In this document: positions 1-8,615 of the stretch, one piece after another
Position numbering within the stretch: position 1 is the stretch's first letter
How the letters are laid out: every line of letters begins with the position of its first letter
Assembly: GCA_965222335.1 (NCBI GenBank)
Contig: OZ244944.1
Coordinates: forward strand, 1,922,001 to 1,986,000
Reading direction: 5' to 3'
Origin: G965222335 sp965222335
Lineage (GTDB): Bacteria > Pseudomonadota > Gammaproteobacteria > Pseudomonadales > Halieaceae
DNA: 64,000 bases
The notes under the pieces: model-generated
Database searches by the model: none
Told to the model about the DNA's origin: nothing
What the model saw: only the letters and a program-made list of their open reading frames with translations
Program-made: the position numbers and the translations under genes

Positions 1-143
1 CTTTATGTTATGACTCCATCCTATCAAAGCTGGCACGCGCTGCCCACGGCTCCACATCCCGCCGTTGTGGCTGCCTCCGGGCACGGCTGCTAACATGTAG
101 CCGCCGCCGCGGTGGCAACACCGCTTTACTGATGAGGTAGTCC

Positions 144-725
144 ATGAGCCTGAGAAAAACCTTCCCCGCCGTGCTGCTGGCGCTGGTGCTGGCCGGCTGC
201 AGTGGCGTGGAAACGCGCCCCGCTGACACTGCGGCATTCGCCGCCGGCAACTACAGCTACTACAAGTGGCGCAGCGAACCCCTGGCCAGCCGCAGCGGCT
301 CGGCTGACCCGATCTACCGTATCGACCCTATCCTGCGCCAGGCGGTCGACAAGGAGCTGGCCGCAAAAGGCTATGTACTGGACCCTGAGCGTGCCCAGTT
401 CAGCGTCGACTACGTCTACGCTGAGGGCCTGCGCCTGGGCGAAACCAGCCGCGATGCCGGCAACATCTCCTCCACCTACCCGGGCGTGATCCCCAATCGC
501 AATATGGACCAGGCCAGCATTGATAACGCCATCGCTTTAGGCGGGGTCAAGGAGACCAGCAATATCGGCCTGCAGTTCAACGATTTCGCGAAGCGTGAGG
601 AGGTGTGGCGCGTGATCGTGACCAAGATTATCGATAAAGTGAACAACACCGATGAAGAGGCGATGCGCAAGACGGTGCGCTCCGCCGTTAGCCACGGCCT
701 GCGCCCGCTGCCGGACGCGAGCTAG
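144..725 (+). CDS. DUF4136-type lipoprotein
   Basis: Encodes 193 residues. Residues 1-18 form a lipoprotein signal peptide ending in a lipobox (LAGC) with Cys19 as the lipidation site, so the mature protein should be membrane-anchored in the envelope. The body has the YSYYKW start, the stretch covering a D..L...V...L..KGY pattern and the C-terminal helix typical of DUF4136 lipoproteins, a family with no firmly known function. The ATG is preceded by GAGGTAG at a fair distance. It stands alone, convergent with the dehydrogenase that ends 28 bp downstream. The family call rests on pattern recognition only. Confidence 0.8.
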   Translation: MSLRKTFPAVLLALVLAGCSGVETRPADTAAFAAGNYSYYKWRSEPLASRSGSADPIYRIDPILRQAVDKELAAKGYVLDPERAQFSVDYVYAEGLRLGETSRDAGNISSTYPGVIPNRNMDQASIDNAIALGGVKETSNIGLQFNDFAKREEVWRVIVTKIIDKVNNTDEEAMRKTVRSAVSHGLRPLPDAS

Positions 726-753
726 CGCTGGCAGCGCCCGCGGGCGCTGCTTC

Positions 754-1722
754 TCAGTAAACGCCCGGATTCACGCAGTGGGGCATGGGCTCACCCCGCA
801 GGGCGGCGAGGACATTGTCCACCGCCAGATCCGCCATCCGCGCGCGGGTCAGGGTGGTGGCGCTGCCCATGTGCGGCGCCAGCACCACGTTGGGTAAATT
901 CAGCAGCGGATTGTCCTCGTTCACCGGCTCCTGGGCGTAAACATCGATCCCCGCGGCATAGAGATGGCCCTGCCCCAGGGCCGTGGCCAGGGCCTCTTCA
1001 TCCACGATGCCCCCGCGTGCGGTATTGACCAGTACCGCACCGGGTTTCATGGTGGCAATCCGCTCGGCATTGATCAGGTTTCGGGTATCCTCGGCCAGGG
1101 CCGTGTGAATACTGACGAAATCGCTGCGCAGCAGCAGCTCGTCCAGGGTGACGGTTTCCACCCCCGGCACCGAGACCTCGCTGCGATTCCAGGCCAGTAC
1201 CTCCATGCCAAAGGCCGCGGCGCGACGCGCCACCGCGCGGCCTATCGCCCCCAGGCCCACAATACCCAGGGTCGCACCGCTCACATCCTTGCCGGTGAAA
1301 AAGTCAGGGGCCCAGGCATTCTCGCGGCGCCAGTGGCCCTGGCGCACAAAGCGATCTGCTTCGGCTACCCGCCTGGCGGCCGCCAGCATCAGGGCGAAGG
1401 CCGCATCGGCGGTGGTCTCGACCAGCACACCGGGGGTGTTACCCACCGGAATCCCGCGCGCGGTCAGTGCCTCGACGTCAATATGATCCACGCCCACCGA
1501 CATGCTGGAGACAAACTCCAGGTCCCTGGCGGACTCCAGCAGCGTGCGGTCCATCCGGTCCGTGAGCAGGCACAGGAGTCCCTGGCAGTCTTCCAGCTCC
1601 TCGCGCAGCGCCTCCCCCGGCAGCAGCCCGGGCCCCATCCAGACGTTGAGGTCGCAGAGCTGCGCCAGTTCGTGGATGCGTTCACCGGGTAACTGGTGGG
1701 TAACAAACACTTTCTTGGTCAT
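754..1722 (-). CDS. D-2-hydroxyacid dehydrogenase (glyoxylate/hydroxypyruvate reductase type)
   Basis: Encodes 322 residues of the D-isomer-specific NAD(P)-dependent 2-hydroxyacid dehydrogenase family, which interconverts 2-keto acids and D-2-hydroxy acids in the cytoplasm. The nucleotide-binding loop GLGAIG is at residues 156-161. The catalytic triad is visible as Arg236 (NTARGG), Glu265 (QEP) and His284 (PHMGS). The order of blocks fits glyoxylate/hydroxypyruvate or gluconate 2-reductases, but the substrate cannot be fixed from sequence. ATG at 1722 is chosen because MTKKVFVTH matches the normal family start; an in-frame TTG lies 18 bp upstream. No good Shine-Dalgarno is visible. It is a single gene. 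Confidence 0.88.
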   Translation of the reverse strand: MTKKVFVTHQLPGERIHELAQLCDLNVWMGPGLLPGEALREELEDCQGLLCLLTDRMDRTLLESARDLEFVSSMSVGVDHIDVEALTARGIPVGNTPGVLVETTADAAFALMLAAARRVAEADRFVRQGHWRRENAWAPDFFTGKDVSGATLGIVGLGAIGRAVARRAAAFGMEVLAWNRSEVSVPGVETVTLDELLLRSDFVSIHTALAEDTRNLINAERIATMKPGAVLVNTARGGIVDEEALATALGQGHLYAAGIDVYAQEPVNEDNPLLNLPNVVLAPHMGSATTLTRARMADLAVDNVLAALRGEPMPHCVNPGVY

Positions 1723-1945
1723 AATTCGAGAATACCGCAAACGCCTTGTCAGGCAATAGCGCGAGGCGCAAAAACTGCGAGAGCGCCTCTGAACCAGGGC
1801 CAGGTGCCCGGGCTGTCAGGCACGCCCACAAGCAGGCGCCACCTTGCAGGCACTAGGCGGGGGTCAAAGGGAGGACTACTATTAACGCCCTGACGCTGCG
1901 GCCCGCGGGGAACAAGCCCGATCGACTGCAGTCAAAAATTCTTCC

Positions 1946-1964
1946 GGTGCCGCTTTGCGGCACC
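1946..1964 (+). promoter_or_regulatory. Perfect hairpin in the leader of the cupin gene
   Basis: GGTGCCGC, TTT, GCGGCACC form an 8-bp perfect stem with a 3-base loop, ending 23 bp before the cupin ATG. There is no T-tract, so it is not a classical terminator. It may shape the mRNA leader or bind a protein; function unknown. The rest of 1741-1945 shows nothing I can assign. Confidence 0.4.
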
Positions 1965-1987
1965 ACACAGGCAACAGGTTCAAGCCC

Positions 1988-2716
1988 ATGCAAAACGATA
2001 CCCAGGTCCTCAATGGAGACCTGAGCAAGCGCACCGTCGTCGATACCCAGGCCCTGTCCTGGAGTGCCAGCCCCGGCGCCCAGGTCTGGCGCAAGCGCGT
2101 CCACCTGGTAGGCCCTCCCGAATCGGGTCAGGTCACCTCCGTAGTGCGCTACGAGCCGGGCGCCCGCTTCCCCGAACACGATCATCCCGAGGGTGAGGAA
2201 ATCCTGGTGCTGGAAGGCACCTTTTCTGATCACCGGGGTGACTGGCCTGCCGGGAGCTACCTGCTCAATCCCGAGGGCTTCAGTCATGCCCCCTGGTCCG
2301 AGGAAGGCTGCACCCTGTTCGTCAAGCTGCGCCAGTATCCCGGCGGTGATCGCGAGCAACTCGCCCTGCAAACCAGCGAGCGCCCCTGGCAGCACTCGGT
2401 GCGTCGCGAGGCCCAGTGGAAAAAGCTGTATGCGCAGGAACCCTACACCGATTTTATGCGTCTGGAAGCCTGGGACTCGCCAGCGGATCTGGGACAGATC
2501 AATTTTCCCCGCGGGGCGGAACTGTTCGTGCTCAAGGGTGGGTTCAGCGATGCCGAAGGGAACTATGGCACCCACTGCTGGCTGCGGATACCTGCCGGTG
2601 GTTCCATTGCGCCCACCAGTAACGAGTACTGCGAGCTCTACATCAAGGAAGGGGGGTTCACTTACCTGCGGCAGGCGCCGGGTGCGGCAGCGGATGCGCG
2701 CGTAGAGCCCGCCTGA
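1988..2716 (+). CDS. Double-cupin, ChrR-like protein
   Basis: Encodes 242 residues with two cupin domains, about residues 20-110 and 125-225. The first holds a full metal-ligand set (HDHPEGEE, with a later His in FSHAPW), typical of ChrR anti-sigma-type cupins. The second is more degenerate: RGAELFVLKG and GTHCWLRIPAGG keep only part of the ligands. In the ChrR family such domains sense singlet oxygen or bind zinc, but no sigma-factor gene lies beside this one, so an enzymatic or sensory cupin is equally likely. An ATG at residue 1 (MQNDTQVLNG) fits the family start; an upstream non-ATG start is possible. It ends where the convergent MFS gene ends. Confidence 0.75.
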   Translation: MQNDTQVLNGDLSKRTVVDTQALSWSASPGAQVWRKRVHLVGPPESGQVTSVVRYEPGARFPEHDHPEGEEILVLEGTFSDHRGDWPAGSYLLNPEGFSHAPWSEEGCTLFVKLRQYPGGDREQLALQTSERPWQHSVRREAQWKKLYAQEPYTDFMRLEAWDSPADLGQINFPRGAELFVLKGGFSDAEGNYGTHCWLRIPAGGSIAPTSNEYCELYIKEGGFTYLRQAPGAAADARVEPA

Positions 2717-3892
2717 TCAGACGTTCTCGCCAGTCGCGCGGCGTGGCCCCTCCCACAGGGTCCAGCTGAAATACAGCGCGATAATCAACAGGCAGGCGCC
2801 GAACGCAGCGCTATACCCGAACAGCGCCAGGCTGCTACCCGCCAGCAACGGACCGCAGACCCGCCCCCAGGAAGAGGCCGCGCTGGTGGTGCCCAGCATG
2901 CGCCCGCGCCTGGCCACCGCAGTGCGGTGGGAGGTAATCGAATTCAGCAGAGGCATACACAGGGTACCCCCTGACAGGGCGACGAAAATCGCGATCAGCA
3001 TCCAGGGCTGCTCGTTGGCGAACACCGCCATCACCGCGCCCGCGAGGAAGATGGCCACCATGATCCGCAGCAGGCGCCACTCCCCCAGGACCCGCACCAG
3101 CGGACCGAGCAAGCCGGCCTGCAGAATCACCATGAAGGCCCCCTGCACACCAAACACAACACCGACCTCGCGCGCGCCCCAGCCGAGCAGGTCCCCCAGC
3201 CACAGCGGCACCAGGTAGGTAAAGCCGCTGGCGGCACTGGTGTGCAGGGTGTACTGCAGCACCAGCAGGCGATGGCCGCCGGACTTCAGCATGTTCCAGG
3301 TACTGCCCTGATCGCCGCGCTGGTGTTCGGCGCGATTCTCCCGCCGGCGTGACTCACTCAGGGTCTCCGGCAGGAACAGTGCCGCTGCCACAACCGCGAG
3401 CAGGGACATACCGCCCGCCACCAAGCACGGTACGGTAAAACTGCCGCTGTCTCCCGCCAGCATGCCGCCGAGGAAGGGCCCCAGCATGATGCCCAGGCCC
3501 CAGGCGGCGCCGATCATGCCCATGCCCCGGGCCCGGTTCTCGGGGGTAGTCAGGTCCGCCATCATCGCCGAGGCCACCCCGAAGTTGCCCGCCATCAGGC
3601 CGGCGAAAGCGCGGGCCGCAAACACCATCCACAGTTCGCTGGCCAGGCCCAGCATCACGTAGGAGAGCGCGGCCCCGGTGAGGCAGATCATGATCACCCG
3701 GCGACGCCCGATGCGGTCCGAGAGGCGTCCCCAGAAGCCGCCGCAGAGACCGGCGCAGGCGGCGTAGGCCACGATGATCAGGGCAATATCCAGTTTGCTC
3801 GCCCCCAGTTCCGGGGACAGAAACGGCAGGATGGGGATCACGATGCCAAAGCCGATCAGGTCCAGCAGCACCACGGCGAACAGCAGTGGCAT
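2717..3892 (-). CDS. MFS transporter (TetA/TCR-like drug exporter family)
   Basis: Encodes 391 residues with about 12 hydrophobic helices. The N-terminus carries DLIGFGIVIPILP, the signature of the tetracycline-resistance-like branch of the major facilitator superfamily. Motif A (GRLSDRIGRRR) is at residues 55-65 between helices 2 and 3. A proton-coupled exporter of the inner membrane is likely, with substrate unknown. The ATG at 3892 is the only start before an upstream stop, has no clear Shine-Dalgarno, and leaves an unusually short cytoplasmic N-terminus. The gene abuts the cupin stop in convergent orientation. Confidence 0.85.
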   Translation of the reverse strand: MPLLFAVVLLDLIGFGIVIPILPFLSPELGASKLDIALIIVAYAACAGLCGGFWGRLSDRIGRRRVIMICLTGAALSYVMLGLASELWMVFAARAFAGLMAGNFGVASAMMADLTTPENRARGMGMIGAAWGLGIMLGPFLGGMLAGDSGSFTVPCLVAGGMSLLAVVAAALFLPETLSESRRRENRAEHQRGDQGSTWNMLKSGGHRLLVLQYTLHTSAASGFTYLVPLWLGDLLGWGAREVGVVFGVQGAFMVILQAGLLGPLVRVLGEWRLLRIMVAIFLAGAVMAVFANEQPWMLIAIFVALSGGTLCMPLLNSITSHRTAVARRGRMLGTTSAASSWGRVCGPLLAGSSLALFGYSAAFGACLLIIALYFSWTLWEGPRRATGENV

Positions 3893-4041
3893 CAGCGTGT
3901 CACCGGGATGGTTCGGCAGCTCGACAAGGGGGGCTTGAGAAAAGCGCGGCGCTCGCTCACGCGAGTGAATTCTCCGGAGTAAGGTATTTGCCTGTACGGC
4001 GGGTTATCCTAGGAGGAATTCCGTCGCATCGATCCCTGATT

Positions 4042-4569
4042 ATGCCAGAACTGCAGACGCCCCGCCTGATCATCAACCCGCTCAACGAGAGCGACGCACC
4101 CTTTATGCTGGCGATACTCAACGACCCGGACTTTATCGCCCACGTCGCCGACCGCGGTGTGCGCACCCTGGCGCAGGCACGGCAGTACATTGTCGAGGGC
4201 CCCATGGCGAGCTACCGGGAGTACGGTTTCGGCATGCTCGCGGTGCGACTTCGCGAAGATCAGCGCGTTGTCGGCCTGTGCGGCCTGGTCAAGCGCCCGG
4301 AACTGGAAGACGTGGATATCGGCTACGCCTTCCTGCCCGAGGCACGGGGCCGGGGCCTGGCCCTGGAGGCAGCCCGGGCCGTGTGGGAGCACGCCACGAG
4401 CGACCTCGGGATGACCCGACTGGTCGCCATCGTGGCGCCGGAAAACAGTGCCTCGCGGCACCTGCTGGAAAAGCTGGGCCTGCGCCACGAGGACGACATC
4501 TGCCTGCAACCGGACGCCGCCCCCCTCTGCCGCTACGGCTGGAGTGCGCCCGCAACACCCGCGGGCTGA
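4042..4569 (+). CDS. GNAT family N-acetyltransferase (RimJ/RimL-like)
   Basis: Encodes 175 residues. TPRLIINPLNESDAPFM at the start and the acetyl-CoA-binding loop EARGRGLALEAA (about residues 103-114), followed by ENSASRHLLEKLGL, mark a GNAT acetyltransferase of the RimJ/RimL/GNAT-3 type, which moves an acetyl group from acetyl-CoA to an amine, often a protein N-terminus. The substrate is not predictable. ATG 4042 is the natural family start, although the strong AGGAGG at 4011-4016 lies about 25 bp upstream, farther than usual. It is a single gene, convergent with the receptor downstream. Confidence 0.83.
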   Translation: MPELQTPRLIINPLNESDAPFMLAILNDPDFIAHVADRGVRTLAQARQYIVEGPMASYREYGFGMLAVRLREDQRVVGLCGLVKRPELEDVDIGYAFLPEARGRGLALEAARAVWEHATSDLGMTRLVAIVAPENSASRHLLEKLGLRHEDDICLQPDAAPLCRYGWSAPATPAG

Positions 4570-4575
4570 TGCGCA

Positions 4576-4598
4576 GGAGGGCACCTCAGGCGCCCTCC
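4576..4598. terminator. Probable bidirectional hairpin between convergent genes
   Basis: GGAGGGC and GCCCTCC form a 7-bp perfect GC stem around a 9-base loop, placed between the stop codons of the acetyltransferase (+) and the TonB receptor (-). A T-tract is absent on both strands, so termination is inferred from position and stem strength. Confidence 0.5.
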
Positions 4599-4607
4599 CG
4601 CCGACCG

Positions 4608-6776
4608 TCAGAACATCAGGCGCACGCCGGCTTCCACGCTCTCTCCCGCCTGCGGCGCGAAATTGCGCAGGAAGGAGGTGCTGAGGCGGATTTCCTCATC
4701 GCCGATATTTTTCAGCTTGAGGAAGGCGAGCAGCTCGGTATCACCGGAGAACCTCACTGTGTGATCGATACCGGCATCCCAGCGGGTATAGCCATCGGTC
4801 CCGGTTTCAAAGTCACCGGGATTATCCTGGTCACTGGCATTCAAAACCCGCACATAGGCACCCAGGGCGTCGCCGCGCCAGGACAGCTCGCTGCCTATCC
4901 GCATCGGCGGCAGGCGAGGCACGTCGCCGGCGGAATCGAACTCCCCGGTGATCATGTCGCCAAACAGGCCGAGTGCCAGGCTGCCCCCGGCGAGACTTGC
5001 CAGGTCGAAGCTGGACTCGAACTCCACGCCGTAGAAGTCAGCATCGTCCTGCGCATAGGCGTAGACCGCGGTCTCGTCGAGCTCGGCGCCCGTATTCAGC
5101 AGGAAGATGTAATCGCTGAAGGTGTTGTAGAACAGGGTGAGTTCCGCGAAGGCCCCCTCGCCCTGCCAGCTCAGGGACAGGTCGGCATTCAATGACACCT
5201 CGGTATCGAGGTCCGTGTCGCCGATCTCGATCACGCCCGTGGCGGCGTGGGTGACCAGTTCGTCGCCCGTGTTATTCAGGTTGGAGAACAGCTCCTCCGT
5301 GGCCGGCGCGCGCTCAGAGCGCGCCAGGGACACGCCCAGGCTCCAGTTCGGGTCGATCGTGTAGAGCCCCGTTCCCGAGAGGCTCAAGCTGGTGAAATCC
5401 GCCTCCTCGCCGGTGGCGGGATCGCGTTCCACGTAGTCCGCGCGACCGCCCACTTCAAACAGCCAGTCTGCCGCGTGGAAATCCTGGATATAGAACATGC
5501 CCCATTCCGCGGAATCGGTTCTCGGCACGTAGGCCTCCTCGCCCACCGCCGCAAACTCATCAGCCCGCCCCTGCACACCGAATACACCGTGATTGGCACC
5601 CTCGCGCACCAGCTCCAGGCGACCCTCGTAGGTCTGGCGCTCGAACTGGGTGCCCACCTCCACGCCCTCCAGCTCGACGTGCTCATAGTCGGTATAGGTC
5701 AGGAAGCCGCGCGCCACGTCAATCAGGCCGGGCACCAGGTCGTGCACGTGGAGCTGGGTGTCGTAGCGCTCCTGCTTGAGGTCGATGCGGATGATCTCTT
5801 CCTCTTCCTCACCGTGCTCGTGTTCCTCGCCTTCGTGTTCCTCACCCTCGTGCTCTTCACCCTCGTGCTCCCCGCCATGCTCCTCCTCGTGGCCGTGCTC
5901 GTGGGCCCCCGGCGGGATGCCGTAATTGGTCTCGAAGCTGTTGTAGGCAAAGCCGACGAAATTGCGCTCGCCGAAGTGATAGCTACCGCCGATGGTGTAG
6001 ACATCGGCATCGCCATTGGTATTGGCAATGAAGCCGTCGGAGTTATCGAATTCCTCCTCCTCGTGAGCGTGCTCTTCGTCGTGGTCGTGGTCCTCGCCGT
6101 GCTCGCCACCGAGCAGCTCCTCCTGTCGCTCTACCGCGGCCTCGTCAATCGCCAGGCCGGGAACGTCCAGGTCCTCGAACTCGCGGAAGGTGCCACTGAG
6201 GTGGAAGGCGAAATCGCCCGCGCCGCCCTCCAGCTTCATCACGCCCGTGTCCATCTCCGAGGCATCGTCGTAGCGGTACTCGATGGCACCCTGAACCCCG
6301 TCGATGCGGGCGCCGGGAATGCGATTGTCCAGGGTATTGAAGACCCCGCCGATAGCACCGCCGCCGTAGAGCAGGGTCGCAGGACCGCGCAGTACCTCAA
6401 CGGTTTCCGCGAGCATGGGCTCAACGCCCACCGCGTGATCGGGGCTCAGGCTGGATACATCTGCCGCGGCGATACCGTTGCTGAGGTTGAGGGTTCGGGG
6501 CCCTGACTGCCCACGCACCACCGGCCTGCCGACCCCGGGTCCAAAGGAGGAGTTGGAAATACCGGGCGTGTCGCCCAGGGTTTCGCCGAGGGTACTTGAT
6601 GCCGCTCGCCGCAGTTCCTCGGCGGTCAGAATGGTGACCGGCAGCGCGGTCTCCGCTGCTTTTTTGTGGATGGGTACACTGACGAGCACGTGTTCCATCC
6701 GTGACTCGGGTGCGGCTGTCTGTGCCATAGCCTGGCTGGCGGCGCCAACGCAGACCGCAAGAAGGGTACGCTTCAT
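4608..6776 (-). CDS. TonB-dependent receptor with His/Glu-rich stretches (ZnuD-like)
   Basis: Encodes 722 residues. A signal peptide ends near AMAQ (residue 19), then the plug domain (about 35-150; VEVLRGPATLLYGGGAIGG), then the 22-strand barrel ending in the terminal Phe of an outer-membrane protein. Two charged insertions are striking: residues 225-242 and 292-327 are almost only His, Glu, Asp and Gly, with GEEHE repeated four times. Similar His-rich loops occur in the zinc receptor ZnuD, so zinc or another transition metal is the likely cargo; this is inference. The ATG has AGGAG 6 bp upstream, inside a hairpin (see 6782-6819). It follows a small Cys/His membrane protein gene, 35 bp away. 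Confidence 0.88.
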   Translation of the reverse strand: MKRTLLAVCVGAASQAMAQTAAPESRMEHVLVSVPIHKKAAETALPVTILTAEELRRAASSTLGETLGDTPGISNSSFGPGVGRPVVRGQSGPRTLNLSNGIAAADVSSLSPDHAVGVEPMLAETVEVLRGPATLLYGGGAIGGVFNTLDNRIPGARIDGVQGAIEYRYDDASEMDTGVMKLEGGAGDFAFHLSGTFREFEDLDVPGLAIDEAAVERQEELLGGEHGEDHDHDEEHAHEEEEFDNSDGFIANTNGDADVYTIGGSYHFGERNFVGFAYNSFETNYGIPPGAHEHGHEEEHGGEHEGEEHEGEEHEGEEHEHGEEEEEIIRIDLKQERYDTQLHVHDLVPGLIDVARGFLTYTDYEHVELEGVEVGTQFERQTYEGRLELVREGANHGVFGVQGRADEFAAVGEEAYVPRTDSAEWGMFYIQDFHAADWLFEVGGRADYVERDPATGEEADFTSLSLSGTGLYTIDPNWSLGVSLARSERAPATEELFSNLNNTGDELVTHAATGVIEIGDTDLDTEVSLNADLSLSWQGEGAFAELTLFYNTFSDYIFLLNTGAELDETAVYAYAQDDADFYGVEFESSFDLASLAGGSLALGLFGDMITGEFDSAGDVPRLPPMRIGSELSWRGDALGAYVRVLNASDQDNPGDFETGTDGYTRWDAGIDHTVRFSGDTELLAFLKLKNIGDEEIRLSTSFLRNFAPQAGESVEAGVRLMF

Positions 6777-6781
6777 GATTG

Positions 6782-6819
6782 TCTCCTGCTGATAGAAAGA
6801 ATTTTTGCCTATCAGGAGA
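6782..6819 (-). promoter_or_regulatory. Hairpin sequestering the receptor Shine-Dalgarno and containing the upstream stop codon
   Basis: Read on the minus strand, CTCCTGATAG pairs with CTATCA-GCA-GGAG (three-base bulge). The 3' arm contains the AGGAG of the TonB receptor gene and the 5' arm contains the TGA stop of the preceding small gene. Ribosomes finishing the small gene would open the stem and free the ribosome-binding site, so translational coupling is likely. It is not known whether a metal or protein also acts here. Confidence 0.55.
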
Positions 6820-7099
6820 GCAGGGGCGGACCTCGGGCGTGCAGACGGTAGGAAACAACAAAGGGGGTGGCGACCGGGGCCGGCGTGAGGTTCAGGCCCG
6901 CGTGCGAGTAAAACTCGATCTCGCCGCTGCTGGAAAGCGCGGCCTGGCCACTCAGGCTCTGGCACTGGAAGCAGTCAGTAACGGCAGAGCCGTCGGCGTG
7001 CAGGTGACCGGCGAGTTCAAACTGGGCACCGATAAACAGGGCCAACAGCAGGGCCGGGAGCACTGCAGGCGCACGCAATCTGAGTCGGTTCCAGTTCAT
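6812..7099 (-). CDS. Small membrane/exported Cys-His protein (DUF2946-like)
   Basis: Encodes 95 residues with one hydrophobic segment (about 10-30) followed at once by a His/Cys cluster: HLH at 32-34 and CFQC at 43-46. The remainder is Pro/Ser-rich. This layout resembles the short DUF2946-type proteins often found beside metal-linked TonB receptors; no biochemical role is established. It lies 47 bp after the META lipoprotein gene and its stop codon is inside the hairpin that covers the receptor ribosome-binding site. Together with the His-rich receptor it points to metal (zinc or copper) handling, an inference from context. Confidence 0.65.
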   Translation of the reverse strand: MNWNRLRLRAPAVLPALLLALFIGAQFELAGHLHADGSAVTDCFQCQSLSGQAALSSSGEIEFYSHAGLNLTPAPVATPFVVSYRLHARGPPLLS

Positions 7100-7145
7100 A
7101 TCGCGCAGAGCTTACGTCATTCGCACGAGCATGGAAAGATCATGG

Positions 7146-7961
7146 CTAGCCACCGGCGACAGGGTCGGCAGCGGTGAACGTGGCCACAACCTCGTCGCCG
7201 GACAGCAGGGACAGGGTGCTTCCCTGCAGCTGGAAGGCATCCACTGATTGCAGCCGCGCCAGGTACAGCTGCTCCAGTTCGCCACCCTGGGCGCAGGCCA
7301 TCAGGGTGCCCGCGAGGGGTTTGAAGGTCAGCGAGTTCGCCCCCGCGCCCTCTCCGCCACGCTGGTAGCCCCCGCTGAAGCGGTTGCAGCCGGAGAAACC
7401 CGACGCGCGTCGGGTTTCCGCGTCCAGCCGCAGGTCCAGGGGCTTGTTCCCGGCGCCCGGCCCGGCCTCGACGCCGCCCAGGGTCTGCAGGGTCCAGCGT
7501 GTGCCCTCCAGGGCCGGCGCGCTCGCCGCTACCGGCGCGGGCACCCGGCGTACCACGATCTCCACCGGTCCCCCCGCGAAGGGGTCAATGTACTCGTCGC
7601 TGCTGAACAGCAATCTGCCGTTCACCCTGATCTGGGCGCGCAGGGCGTAGCGACGCCGGTCATCTACCTGCGCCGGATCGTAGTCGATAGCAAATTCATA
7701 GGGCGGCGCACCGTCGGCGGGCAGGATCACGGTGGCCAGGGTTTCGGCCAGGGCGTCGGCCCGGGAAATATCCTGGAACTCCACTTCCACCTCCGCCGCC
7801 GGGGGCAGCATCATGCGCTCACGATACAGGACCTGCCCGCGTATCTGCTGCATCCGGGAACCCTCTTCATTGCTGGTTGCCTGCCGCTCGCCGCAGCCCG
7901 CCAGCGCCAATAGCGCGGTGAGGCCCAGCACGCGCGCGACCAACCCGTATCCCTGTCTCAT
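7146..7961 (-). CDS. Lipoprotein with YbaY-like and META (HslJ-like) domains
   Basis: Encodes 271 residues. The signal peptide ends in LAGC with Cys23 as lipidation site. Residues about 40-135 (IRGQVLYRERMMLPPAAEVEVEF...) match the YbaY type-III-secretion-pilotin-like lipoprotein domain. Residues about 155-265 (LEGTRWTLQTL, SGFSGCNRFSGGY, LAGTLMAC) match the META/HslJ domain, including its paired cysteines. An envelope or stress-related role is typical for both domains, but the function is unknown. ATG overlaps the stop of the NTF2-like gene by 4 bp (ATGA). Confidence 0.85.
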   Translation of the reverse strand: MRQGYGLVARVLGLTALLALAGCGERQATSNEEGSRMQQIRGQVLYRERMMLPPAAEVEVEFQDISRADALAETLATVILPADGAPPYEFAIDYDPAQVDDRRRYALRAQIRVNGRLLFSSDEYIDPFAGGPVEIVVRRVPAPVAASAPALEGTRWTLQTLGGVEAGPGAGNKPLDLRLDAETRRASGFSGCNRFSGGYQRGGEGAGANSLTFKPLAGTLMACAQGGELEQLYLARLQSVDAFQLQGSTLSLLSGDEVVATFTAADPVAGG

Positions 7962-8377
7962 GTCTTGCTCCGCGGCATTTTCTCAGGTGCTTGATCGCCC
8001 GTAAGGGCTTCCAGCATGGCAAACATTTTCTGCTGCAGCATCTCCATACCCTTGCGTGGCCGCACCATCACCCGGAACTCGCTGATCAGGCCATCGTCGT
8101 TGACGGTGATGATATCCACGCCGTTGACCAGGATGCCGTCCACCTCACACTCGAATTCCAGCACCGCGTGGGGCGCCTGCACCACTTCCCTGGTGTAGTG
8201 AAAGCTGTCGTTGAACACCGCCATCGCCGCGCCGAGATACATGCGAGTCAGGTCACTGCCCACCTGCGGCTTATGCACCACCGGCGACAGGAACACGCAA
8301 TCCCGGGCGAGAATGGTGTCCAGCGCGGCGGCGTCGCCCTCGCGCACGATGCGGTGCCACTCGCTGAGTATCTCCAT
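7958..8377 (-). CDS. SnoaL/NTF2-like family protein
   Basis: Encodes 139 residues with the cone-shaped NTF2/SnoaL fold pattern: N-terminal helix EWHRIVREGDAAALDTILARDCVFLSP, later strands with FECEVDGILVNGVDII and ISEFRVMVRP. Such proteins may be enzymes, such as ketosteroid isomerase-like or polyketide cyclase-like, or binding subunits; no catalytic set can be named. ATG 8377 follows AAGGAG at ideal distance, so longer upstream reading is not needed. It is the first gene of the minus-strand run that ends with the metal-type TonB receptor, and overlaps the next gene by 4 bp. Confidence 0.78.
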   Translation of the reverse strand: MEILSEWHRIVREGDAAALDTILARDCVFLSPVVHKPQVGSDLTRMYLGAAMAVFNDSFHYTREVVQAPHAVLEFECEVDGILVNGVDIITVNDDGLISEFRVMVRPRKGMEMLQQKMFAMLEALTGDQAPEKMPRSKT

Positions 8378-8615
8378 GGGCTCTCCTTGGGCTTTCCTTG
8401 AGCTTTGCCTGTTTCCATTGCTGCGGCGGACCCTCCCCGGGGTGCGCCCCACCGACGGCGCCATGTTACACTGCGCCCCAAACCAGCGCAGGCCAGCGCC
8501 CGGCTCCGTCATTGTATAACATAGTCCGGTGACGCCATGGGCGACCGGTAGTAACCGGAGCGCTGCCGCCAAAAACACCCGGAACAGCAACGTGCGCGGG
8601 AGCCCACAGCGAGCG

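Noticed and set aside
7100..7145. Zur box before the small Cys/His gene and the receptor
   Set aside because: No palindrome like GTTATAnnATAAC is visible, although the receptor suggests zinc. Regulation may be elsewhere, before the NTF2-like gene.
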